Shown here piece by piece: positions 18,896 through 26,460 of a stretch of DNA of 55,288 bases. Position 1 is the first letter of the stretch. The number at the start of each line of letters is the position of its first letter. Source of the DNA: Bacteroides sp. OF04-15BH (lineage in GTDB: Bacteria; Bacteroidota; Bacteroidia; Bacteroidales; Bacteroidaceae); NCBI RefSeq assembly GCF_003477995.1, contig NZ_QUEM01000026.1:1-55288 (forward strand). Direction: 5' to 3'. The position numbers were made by a program, and so were the translations under genes. The notes beneath the pieces were generated by a model. It was given only the letters and a program-made list of their open reading frames with translations, did not search any database and was not told the DNA's origin.

Positions 18896-19993
18896 TTATT
18901 TTACAGCATCAAATCTTTTATTCTCTTCTTTCGCATAATCAATAAAGAAGGAAATCACACGTGGATAGTAATCCTCAAAAGTCTTATATCTGTTCTGTTT
19001 CTTTTCATAAACTCTCAGTAATCTTACCAGCTCCGGCATCCATCTGAAATTTCGTTGCATCTGTTCCGCCAGTTCGTTTTTAATTTCCTCCGGCTTATAT
19101 TCTTTATCCAACATATAGCAGATGACAGCCGCGCGCACAAGTGACTCATTGATCATGGTCTTCCAATTACCATAGGCCTGTTTCGACATACTCCACTGTG
19201 AAGACCGATACAAATCTGTTGCGGCAGGTTCAAGTAGTCTTACATGATCCGGGTATCTGTTTTCATCCAGAAAATGATTTATAAACGAATGATTGAATTC
19301 ATGGATCAGAGTTGGCAGATACTCCTTATTATACATAGGTGTATCCTCTTTATCCACATAGTAGCCCACAATTGCAAAAACCTCCTTTTTGTTTCCTTTT
19401 ACCTGTCGGTTTACTCCATAATTACCGCCTCCGTTACAGAATCCGATGATCACAGAAAAAGTTTCCTGAGGCTCATTGCCGTAGAAATCGGAATACCAAT
19501 CTATATCCAGATAATTGATTACATGATCCTGATAGGCCTTTATCCCCTTCTCATAAAGATCTTCATGAGCCTTGAAAAACTCATGGAATCTGGTATCCTT
19601 ATAAAAGCTGTTGAGATGTGACAGAAATTCCGCCTTATCAACTTTCTTCCATCTTTTTTCCAAAGTAGAACTGTCTTCTTCAATCAGTGAAAGAGAACCG
19701 TTTTGATTATCCAGATGTACGGCCATTGACATGACTGCGTCGAAAGAAATGCCATACTTATTTCTAAGTTCTTTCATATACTTCACAGCCGGATGATCCG
19801 TATTGTCCTTAAAGTAGCTATCCATATCCTTTATATATTGCCCTGCCATATCCATGTGATATTCAGGGAAACCGGCCATTCGGGACAAAATACTCATAAG
19901 TTCCACGTTCTCATTTACCTGTGGTACAATAGACTGCGCTTTTGCATAAAGACAGCTAATGAACAGAACTAAAATGACCATATATTTTTTCAT
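18896..19993 (-). CDS. DUF4932 predicted zinc metallopeptidase, secreted, likely truncated
   Basis: Exported protein with a signal peptide MKKYMVILVLFISCLYAKAQ and a HEFNH (HExxH) zinc motif at residues 231-235, within TLIHEFNHSFINHF, that marks it as a gluzincin-like metallopeptidase; I recognise the DUF4932 type. A downstream EPAATDLYR may supply a further ligand or structural acid. Substrate unknown. The 365-residue frame ends at a TAA after FDAVK, but the frame continues open for 53 more codons, so it is probably missing its C-terminus. It has its own promoter at 20045-20052 and follows, but is not tightly coupled to, the phosphoesterase gene. Confidence 0.75.
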   Translation of the reverse strand: MKKYMVILVLFISCLYAKAQSIVPQVNENVELMSILSRMAGFPEYHMDMAGQYIKDMDSYFKDNTDHPAVKYMKELRNKYGISFDAVMSMAVHLDNQNGSLSLIEEDSSTLEKRWKKVDKAEFLSHLNSFYKDTRFHEFFKAHEDLYEKGIKAYQDHVINYLDIDWYSDFYGNEPQETFSVIIGFCNGGGNYGVNRQVKGNKKEVFAIVGYYVDKEDTPMYNKEYLPTLIHEFNHSFINHFLDENRYPDHVRLLEPAATDLYRSSQWSMSKQAYGNWKTMINESLVRAAVICYMLDKEYKPEEIKNELAEQMQRNFRWMPELVRLLRVYEKKQNRYKTFEDYYPRVISFFIDYAKEENKRFDAVK

Positions 19994-20044
19994 AACGCAA
20001 ACTGTTTTTATTCATAATACTTCAACAATTCTTTTCTCGTTTTG

Positions 20045-20052
20045 CAAATATA
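20045..20052 (-). promoter_or_regulatory. -7 promoter box for the DUF4932 gene
   Basis: Minus-strand TATATTTG matches TAnnTTTG, 52 nt upstream of the start at 19993 in a very AT-rich gap. No clear -33 TTTG. Confidence 0.5.
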
Positions 20053-20101
20053 TAAAACATTCTATCATGTTATAATAATCAGTTAAAACAATGCATCAGA
20101 C

Positions 20102-20668
20102 TCACAAAATAAAAGTCTTCGGCTTGTATTTTAACTGATTCAAATTATCAAGCAGCGCCGCATTGGAGAAAACAATCCCCTGTAGTTTCTCTGTGCCATA
20201 AGCTTCATGGGCATGACCCAAAAAGTGAAAGCGAGGCTTCACTTCAAAAACTCTGTTTCTCAACGGAGCATTTCCCCAATGAATATGATTACTTTCATCC
20301 AAAATCATGAGTGGAGGCTCGTGACTAACCAACACATCCACCTCTGAAGGAATAAGTTGTTCGGAATGGTTGTATGCCAGTCCAAAAAATTTTATCCCTT
20401 CAATTTCACATTCACGATCCTGAAGAAAGTGAACATTTTCCGGCAGATCCTCTATACCCGTAGCATCCCAAAGGCATAAGTCATGATTGCCCGTAACGAA
20501 TATCTTATGCTTATAAGGCAACGTGATAAACCAGTTCAGGAAATCAAGAACTTCCTCTTCTGTGCCGTTCTCGGTAATATCCCCACAATGCACGACAACA
20601 TCGGCAGGAGGAAGATCTGTCAGCAAATGATGCTTGCTATGCGTATCTGATATTTGTATGATTCTCAT
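20102..20668 (-). CDS. Calcineurin-like metallophosphoesterase (MPPED-like)
   Basis: A 188-residue dimetal phosphoesterase with the full motif set: DTH (8-10), GD (29-30), GNHD (60-63), SHEPP (115-119) and GHAHEAYG (151-158). The last motif resembles MPPED/239FB-like enzymes that act on cyclic nucleotides or other phosphodiesters. No signal peptide, so cytoplasmic. It is the third gene of a tight minus-strand operon, 22 nt after the metallo-beta-lactamase nuclease gene. Substrate unknown; in this setting a nucleotide or nucleic-acid phosphodiester is the most economical guess. Confidence 0.88.
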   Translation of the reverse strand: MRIIQISDTHSKHHLLTDLPPADVVVHCGDITENGTEEEVLDFLNWFITLPYKHKIFVTGNHDLCLWDATGIEDLPENVHFLQDRECEIEGIKFFGLAYNHSEQLIPSEVDVLVSHEPPLMILDESNHIHWGNAPLRNRVFEVKPRFHFLGHAHEAYGTEKLQGIVFSNAALLDNLNQLKYKPKTFIL

Positions 20669-20690
20669 GATTCAACTAATTTTTCAAACA

Positions 20691-21950
20691 CTATAATTGG
20701 GCATCTGCTTCCTTATGAATGCAGATAACCTCCTTGGGATTAACCGTTTTGATAACCTTCTCTATTGTGCTACGGTCAGCATGACCGGATGTGTGCAGAT
20801 CCACCACATTATGAAACATTTCACGAATTTCCTTATAGAAAGGATTTGCCTTTACCTGTTCCGGATTTCTATAATATCCGTCCCATGACGAGTAAATAAG
20901 AAGCGTTTCTTCCTGAGGCAATTCCTGGATAACTTCCTGAAGTCGGTCTTTTTGCGATACTCCGGCAATCATAACCATGCCATTCCGTTTTATGCCGTTC
21001 AAAAAGCGCTTATTATAGAATTTAGGCCGAAATGCAAACAGTCCGTGAGAGATTTCTCCCTCCTGCTCCGTGAAGAAACTCATAGCCTGTTTCATAAACT
21101 TTGAGCACACATACATACGCTTGCCTGCTGCATTTGCTGCTTCCTTGATTGCGGCAAGTCGTTCTATGTCTGTTGCAGAAGCAAGCACAAATACATATTT
21201 GAAAGCCTGCATCACATGAGCCATCTTGTCGGAAACATCACGTTCGTGAATACATTTGTCTTCACGTTTCAGCATGGTTCCTTCTGTAATCAGCGTATCA
21301 ATATGGGTGGCATACCTTTTTAAGGTCGGAATAAGTCCTTTGCCCATATATCCATGCTCCCGATAGTCACCAGTATGCCAGCTCCGTTTGCCGTCTGCCT
21401 CTATCAGAAACATGTGCGAATCATAAATGGAATGACAATTGAAAAAAGGAGTTACCTTTATATCGCCGACTGTAATACTTTTCGGAACCTTACGTGGAGC
21501 AGTCCTTTTCCAGATACACATACGTTTGAGAAGCTTACATTTGTTTTCAGCCTTTTTCAGGCTACTGACCGCATCATCATATTCCTCTGAAGTACAATTC
21601 TGTTTCCGTAATTCGTTCACTTTAAGTGACGCACCTTCAGATAAGAGTCCATATTTAATGGAAAGCAACTTCATCGTTCCTTCGCTCATATATTGAGGAA
21701 CTTTGTCTGGAATATACTCAAACAGCCCCACATGATCCTCGTGACCATGTGTATAGAATACAGCCTCATGTTGCTTCTTGTTCTGAGAAAAGATAGCCAG
21801 AACCATTTGCTCGTCATCCTCTGGTGTCGTCGGTTCTCCACATCCAGGAAGATTCTGACCAAAGTCAATGAATACCCTGGAAGTATCTGTAGAAATCTCT
21901 GTAATACAGCCACCAATCTGATCAAGGCCTCTGTGTATCTTGATATTCAT
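20691..21950 (-). CDS. Beta-CASP metallo-beta-lactamase nuclease, RNase J-like
   Basis: A 419-residue metallo-beta-lactamase fold protein with metal motifs HGHEDH (68-73), H173 in NCHSIYDS, D195 in HTGDYREHG, and the RNase J/beta-CASP signatures HTSGHA (386-391) and PKEVICIH near 405-412. The beta-CASP insertion spans roughly 210-360 (LASATDIERLAAIKEAA, LLIYSSWDGYY). Shorter than housekeeping RNase J (about 550), and lacking its C-terminal domain. A cysteine/lysine-rich insertion (about 115-155: KKAENKCKLLKRMCIWKRTA) interrupts the N-terminal half and is unusual. Middle gene of a three-gene operon with a PD-(D/E)XK-like protein upstream and a phosphoesterase downstream. Confidence 0.85.
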   Translation of the reverse strand: MNIKIHRGLDQIGGCITEISTDTSRVFIDFGQNLPGCGEPTTPEDDEQMVLAIFSQNKKQHEAVFYTHGHEDHVGLFEYIPDKVPQYMSEGTMKLLSIKYGLLSEGASLKVNELRKQNCTSEEYDDAVSSLKKAENKCKLLKRMCIWKRTAPRKVPKSITVGDIKVTPFFNCHSIYDSHMFLIEADGKRSWHTGDYREHGYMGKGLIPTLKRYATHIDTLITEGTMLKREDKCIHERDVSDKMAHVMQAFKYVFVLASATDIERLAAIKEAANAAGKRMYVCSKFMKQAMSFFTEQEGEISHGLFAFRPKFYNKRFLNGIKRNGMVMIAGVSQKDRLQEVIQELPQEETLLIYSSWDGYYRNPEQVKANPFYKEIREMFHNVVDLHTSGHADRSTIEKVIKTVNPKEVICIHKEADAQL

Positions 21951-21966
21951 ATTTCAATCATTCTGG

Positions 21967-22935
21967 TTAGAAAGTCAATTCTTTTTTTGTCTTGATCAGA
22001 TCCTTATATAATCCATATCCACAGAAAGAGGCATTGATAAACTTGCAATCTTCTAGTTGTTTCTCACATTCAATCTGAAGATTTGAGCTGTAATGATGAT
22101 AGTTAGCAAGCAGGAACAGAAAATCCGGTTCAGCTTCTATCTTAGGTTCAACTTCTACTTGTCGCTGCACCTTGTTACCCCAAGCATCTTTTTCTGTAAT
22201 CTTTTTCTCAAATAGATTATCCAATCCTTTCACAAGACCTAATTCTTTCTTCTGCTTTAGAACAAGAAGCATGTCCTTAGCCACACGGTTCACAGATTCC
22301 GGCTTTTCTTTAAATTTAAGATAGTCGTTATAATGTTTCTTTAATCCAGGCGAATTTTCACCGTTTGTCCTAATAGCATCCTCACCTTGCTTTACTTCTA
22401 TCAGAGTCAGCTGTACAATACGATTACAGTGTTCCATATGATTCCAACGGAAAGCCACGATATCTGCCCGACCACACAAAACATCGTTGTCAGCCCATTC
22501 TACATCGGCAATGAAATAATCCGTATTGTCAGCATTCACAGACAGATTGTTTTCGTATACCACCCTTTGTTGAATTTCCTTCTCTCCTAATTTACTGTTT
22601 TTGGTAGATTCATGAATATCTACAATATGTTTTGCATGAGCCAAGTAGTCATGCAAACCGTCAATAGAAGGTAGGATTCTCTCCGTACCAGGCGACAGAT
22701 AGTATTCATCAACCAGCCCTGTAAGAACTCCCTTTTCATCGACTGTAAGAACTTTCCCACCTCTATAATATATCATAACGCTATCACCTCTCAGTTCCAA
22801 ATCCAAATAAGGATCAACTCTTACATAATCTGTGATGGATTTCAAGCTACCGGTCTTTAACTGTTCCAAAAAACTGTTTGAGATACTTCTCTTTTTCATA
22901 TCTATTATGTCTTTAGATCCCATTTTTTCTTTCAT
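21967..22935 (-). CDS. Putative PD-(D/E)XK-type nuclease-like protein
   Basis: A 322-residue soluble protein that I do not recognise as a named family. Residues 115-205 fit a PD-(D/E)XK core: E120 in GEKEIQQRVV, D158 in CGRADIVAF, then E180-V-K182 in LTLIEVKQG, with a following helix (PGLKKHYNDYLKF). This is the order E...D...ExK of restriction-like and repair nucleases. The N-terminal 110 residues are probably a separate domain; the C-terminal 60 contain PDFLFLLANYHHYSS. The gene starts the operon; the next start codon is 16 nt after its stop. Alternative starts at M5 or M13 are possible. Fold call is by motif only. Confidence 0.65.
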   Translation of the reverse strand: MKEKMGSKDIIDMKKRSISNSFLEQLKTGSLKSITDYVRVDPYLDLELRGDSVMIYYRGGKVLTVDEKGVLTGLVDEYYLSPGTERILPSIDGLHDYLAHAKHIVDIHESTKNSKLGEKEIQQRVVYENNLSVNADNTDYFIADVEWADNDVLCGRADIVAFRWNHMEHCNRIVQLTLIEVKQGEDAIRTNGENSPGLKKHYNDYLKFKEKPESVNRVAKDMLLVLKQKKELGLVKGLDNLFEKKITEKDAWGNKVQRQVEVEPKIEAEPDFLFLLANYHHYSSNLQIECEKQLEDCKFINASFCGYGLYKDLIKTKKELTF

Positions 22936-23132
22936 TTATTGTAGGAAGTAAATTTTATTAGCGTCCCATGAACAGTTATTCTCAAAATTCAGAAATATCA
23001 TTTTTTCATCATGGAGCACGTTGCAGAATATAACTACCATCTTTTGCAGAATAATCTATCTGCTTAATAATATGTTTTTAACATACAAAAATCCGTGATA
23101 ACGAAAAGGTAAAATTCTTCATCTAAATATCC

Positions 23133-23645
23133 CTACATATCGTACAACTTCAGTAATTCATAACAGTGACAATCAACAAACTGACCATTCTTGAAACAAG
23201 CTTTTCTAAAGATACCGCATTTATGGAAACCGGCTTTTTCGAGAACTCTCATTGATGCCAGATTGTTTTCGTATACATTGGCATGAATTCGCACCGTGTC
23301 TGTATGACTTAGATAATCTTCTATGGCTTGTTTGATAGCTTCGGTCATGATACCTTGGTTCCAATACGGCTCGGCAAGCCAGTAACCCAGTTCTGCGCTA
23401 TACCGCTCCACATCCGTACCTTTAATGAAACTGATATTTCCTGCCGCTTCATGATTAATCTCGATGCAGTAATTATTCTGTTCGCTTTGCTTTTCAACGA
23501 AACTGATGAATTGCTCAGCATCTTTTTCCGTATATGGATATGGAAGGGAATCACGACAGTTGTCCCAAATCTTTTTATTATTCAAATATTTTGCCAATAC
23601 CGGTATGTCCGCTTTGGCCCAGAGGCGCAGTTTGAATGATTCCAT
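23133..23645 (-). CDS. GNAT N-acetyltransferase (RimJ/RimL type)
   Basis: A 170-residue GNAT enzyme using acetyl-CoA. Typical order: RLRLWAKAD-like start (FKLRLWAKADIPVLAKYL), central strand AELGYWLAEPYWNQGIMTEAI containing the acetyl-CoA loop (the Q-x-x-G-x-G/A motif as WNQGIMTEA), and C-terminal RIHANVYENNLASMRVLEKAGF. This subtype includes protein N-terminal and small-molecule acetylases; substrate unknown. Last gene of a four-gene operon, 13 nt after the triple-fusion acyltransferase. Confidence 0.87.
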   Translation of the reverse strand: MESFKLRLWAKADIPVLAKYLNNKKIWDNCRDSLPYPYTEKDAEQFISFVEKQSEQNNYCIEINHEAAGNISFIKGTDVERYSAELGYWLAEPYWNQGIMTEAIKQAIEDYLSHTDTVRIHANVYENNLASMRVLEKAGFHKCGIFRKACFKNGQFVDCHCYELLKLYDM

Positions 23646-23658
23646 AAATTAACTTAGA

Positions 23659-25212
23659 TTACTTATAATTCAACAGCTTACGCATTACAAAATTAGTCAG
23701 TTTCAGTCTATTCGCCTGACACTTTTGTATTTTAACTACTTCGTATCCCTTCTTTTCAAAGAAGGGTCTGGCTGTCAAACTTACTTCAGATGTAATATGT
23801 ATAACTCCATACTGTCTGGCTATTCGTTCAACCTCCAAAAGAAGCTGCGTTGCAATACCCTTATGTTGAAAATCCTTATGCACAAACATGGAATGCAGAT
23901 ACCCGTCTTTGTTCATTGACGCAAAACCGACCAAGCAATCGTGTTCATCAAATGCTCCGACATACTGATTATAGGCCAAAAGTTCTTTCCATCGCTCCGT
24001 TCTTTCTCCACAAGAAGCCCAGTCCTTCGCTTCCTCTTCGGTATAATCTTGTGTATTTACATTCAGTACGGTTGAGCAAAACAAGTCCCTCATTTGCAAT
24101 ATGTCCTTTTCATCAAGTGTCCTTATCTTATAATCAAATTTCAGATAGCGGATCACTCTACATGGATTTCCCACAGCTACACAGTTTGCCGGAATTGATT
24201 TTGTCACAACACTCCCGGCACCGATCACACTTCCTGTTCCTATAGTTACACCGGCAAGGATGATACTTCCACCGCCAATCCAGACATTGTCCTCGATAGT
24301 AATCGGAAGAGCCCTTGTACGAAAAAAGAGTTCACCCGAACTTTCATCCCAGTCTTCAACAAACCTTTCGTTATATTCTATCGGATGTGTAGCCGTATAG
24401 AACTGTACATTGGGAGCAATCAGAACCTGATTCCCAATATGGATATGGTTTTCATCCATCAATGTGCAATTATCATTAATGATGGTCTTTTCACCAATGA
24501 AAATATGTTTTCCGCATTGGCAGGCAAAGTTGTTGCCGATGGTAGAATATTTCCCGATTTTACCAAGCATCTGAAATAGAATCTCATTCCTTTTTTCAGC
24601 AGGAGTCTTTACGTCATTGATTATTGACAGAACCCCCTTTGTTTTCATAATCATGTCCAAGACTTCTTTATCCAACCGGTTACAATATTCTCCTGACAGG
24701 AAACGTTGGAAATTGCTCTTTTCCTCATTAAGTTCCTTTACCATAATAAATTCCTCGTCTGTCTCTTTTATTGTTTTAAACCCAAGTTTAAGGTACATAT
24801 TGACTGCATAATTTGCCTTCTGTACGGAGAGCGAAACATGTTTATAGCCTTTACTGACAAGCAATTTAATTATCTCCTGCATTAAACGGCTACCAATACC
24901 TTTGTTCCTGTATTCCTTGTACAAGGATATGGAAAGAGAAGGAGTTTCATCATCTACATGGCCGTAATCATTCATGATGCGTACCCATGCAGCTCCTACA
25001 ATCTTACCATCAGTTTCGGCAACCAGACAATAATCATCTTTTTTCTTACCGAAATTTTCAATATAAACTTTCAATTCCGGCAATTCAACAACATCTTTCG
25101 ATGGTGGCTCTATACCTTCAGGAATATAGATAGCTTCGTAAAGAAAATCTCTTAGCAAATGGGGTTCATCAGCTTGCAAGGGGCGTATTATATAATTTGT
25201 TGATTCGTTCAT
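23659..25212 (-). CDS. Triple-fusion acetyltransferase: GNAT, hexapeptide O-acetyltransferase, GNAT
   Basis: A 517-residue fusion of three acyltransferase units. Residues about 5-160: GNAT with YRNKGIGSRLM (101-111) as acetyl-CoA loop. Residues about 165-357: maltose/galactoside O-acetyltransferase-like left-handed beta-helix with a MAC-type N-terminal stretch (FLSGEYCNRLDKEV), catalytic His276 in TATHPIEY and NVWIGGGSIILAGVTIG. Residues about 360-517: second GNAT with MFVHKDFQHKGIATQLLLEV. All three look intact. Its ATG overlaps the stop of the SRPBCC gene by 4 nt. Substrate unknown; antibiotic, sugar or peptide acetylation are possible. The domain combination is unusual. Confidence 0.88.
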   Translation of the reverse strand: MNESTNYIIRPLQADEPHLLRDFLYEAIYIPEGIEPPSKDVVELPELKVYIENFGKKKDDYCLVAETDGKIVGAAWVRIMNDYGHVDDETPSLSISLYKEYRNKGIGSRLMQEIIKLLVSKGYKHVSLSVQKANYAVNMYLKLGFKTIKETDEEFIMVKELNEEKSNFQRFLSGEYCNRLDKEVLDMIMKTKGVLSIINDVKTPAEKRNEILFQMLGKIGKYSTIGNNFACQCGKHIFIGEKTIINDNCTLMDENHIHIGNQVLIAPNVQFYTATHPIEYNERFVEDWDESSGELFFRTRALPITIEDNVWIGGGSIILAGVTIGTGSVIGAGSVVTKSIPANCVAVGNPCRVIRYLKFDYKIRTLDEKDILQMRDLFCSTVLNVNTQDYTEEEAKDWASCGERTERWKELLAYNQYVGAFDEHDCLVGFASMNKDGYLHSMFVHKDFQHKGIATQLLLEVERIARQYGVIHITSEVSLTARPFFEKKGYEVVKIQKCQANRLKLTNFVMRKLLNYK

Positions 25213-25607
25213 GCTTGTTCACATTTTCTTTTCAGGTCTGCTATATACCGTTTCTGCTGTATTCTCAAATAAAAACATGCAAAAGGATATAACCACCATT
25301 TTTTCAGTTTTATTGACTCTGTAAAAATTATTTCTGTCCCATTCCCTGCTTGCCTGAAATGTCCTGTCCACTCCCCGGAAAAGTTCTCATTATCCATAAG
25401 AAATGAATATTTCAAGAAAGGCTTTAAAACGGTAATAGTAAAACAGGTTACATAGCCTTCGTGACTTATCTCCTTGAAATGACGCTCATCTGAAACTTCT
25501 ATATCTTTTATATCACTTCGCCATGAATAGTCATAAAGAGAAGTGACTGAATGCCAGACTGATGCTAAATCAGCCTGTATAAATGATTTTATCGTTGTGC
25601 TTATCAT
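25209..25607 (-). CDS. SRPBCC (START-like) family protein
   Basis: A 132-residue protein of the polyketide cyclase/SRPBCC type: an initial strand and helix (STTIKSFIQADLASVWHSVTSL), curved sheet (YVTCFTITVLKPFLKYSFLM, SGEWTGHFRQAGNGTEIIFTE) and a C-terminal helix (YLRIQQKRYIADLKRKCEQA). These folds bind hydrophobic ligands in a cavity; no catalytic residue set identifies a reaction. Second gene of the acyltransferase operon, overlapping the next gene by ATGA, so the products may act on one small molecule. Confidence 0.72.
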   Translation of the reverse strand: MISTTIKSFIQADLASVWHSVTSLYDYSWRSDIKDIEVSDERHFKEISHEGYVTCFTITVLKPFLKYSFLMDNENFSGEWTGHFRQAGNGTEIIFTESIKLKKWWLYPFACFYLRIQQKRYIADLKRKCEQA

Positions 25608-25627
25608 GGGACACCTTTATATTTGTC

Positions 25628-26161
25628 TTACCTTTTTTCCCAATCCTCTTTAGTCAGCAAAGTAAAATGCTCCGTACGGATATCTCCTAAAGGAGAGGTC
25701 TTTCCTTCTTCCGTATGATGAAAACGGAAACCACATTTGTCCATTACTCTGCGGGACTTAATATTTCCGTCATAATATCCGCACCACACTCTTTTGATGT
25801 CCAATTCATTAAAACAACGTAAGAGCAGACACTCAACTGCTTCCGGTATCAGCCCCTGTCCCCAATAAGGGACACCAATCCAATAGCCAATTTCGGCATC
25901 ACCCTCCTGCATGTCTGCACTGTGTACTCCGTCACCGAACATGATGCCTACACTACCAATAGGTTCATTGGTCTCTTTTAAAACTACAGCATAAGTTTCC
26001 GGAGCAGAAAGTATATCCCTTATTACCTCCCTGCTGTTTTCAACAGACGTATGTGGTGGCCATCCTGCTATAGGTCCTATTTTCGGATCTTGTGCATATT
26101 TGTAGAGAGACGCAGCATCTTCTTCTGTCCACGGACGAAGTATAAGTCTTTCGGTTTTCAT
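25628..26161 (-). CDS. GNAT N-acetyltransferase (RimJ/RimL type)
   Basis: A 177-residue GNAT enzyme. It begins KTERLILRPWTEEDAASLYKYA, the standard RimJ/RimL opening, with EIGYWIGVPYWGQGLIPEAVECLL as the acetyl-CoA loop and RVWCGYYDGNIKSRRVMDKCGF before a C-terminal TEHFTLLTKEDW. First gene of the four-gene operon; the SRPBCC gene starts 20 nt after its stop. It is only distantly like the 170-residue GNAT at the other end of the operon, so the two are not a recent duplication. Confidence 0.87.
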   Translation of the reverse strand: MKTERLILRPWTEEDAASLYKYAQDPKIGPIAGWPPHTSVENSREVIRDILSAPETYAVVLKETNEPIGSVGIMFGDGVHSADMQEGDAEIGYWIGVPYWGQGLIPEAVECLLLRCFNELDIKRVWCGYYDGNIKSRRVMDKCGFRFHHTEEGKTSPLGDIRTEHFTLLTKEDWEKR

Positions 26162-26460
26162 AAATTATTCTTTTAGTTTCCTTGGGACAAAGTAAAATCA
26201 AATGTTGGTTTCTAATTCAATGTTATACAATGAAATAAACAACTATCAAGAAAAAATCTTTGCTTTCATATTCATTTTTTATATATACGGATATACTATT
26301 GGTAAATAAACTGTCATCATTATTTCTCATAAAAATACATCAATTAAAAATGAATAATAGCAACAATCACTAAAAGCAAAATTATCAAATTATTTTGTAT
26401 GGTAAATAAATCATGCAAGTTTTTTTAATACAATGATAAAATATGCTTAAACATCTCCAA
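26162..26460. other. AT-rich gene-free gap at the edge of the accessory block
   Basis: About 300 nt of strongly AT-rich DNA with no convincing gene. The 10-mer GGTAAATAAA occurs twice (near 26300 and 26400). Base composition changes sharply at its right side, where the GC-richer ABC exporter genes begin, so it may mark an insertion boundary. No integrase or terminal repeats were seen. Confidence 0.4.

Noticed and set aside
23133..26161. Transposon or insertion sequence carrying the acetyltransferase genes
   Set aside because: No transposase, terminal inverted repeats or target duplications were seen in or beside the operon.
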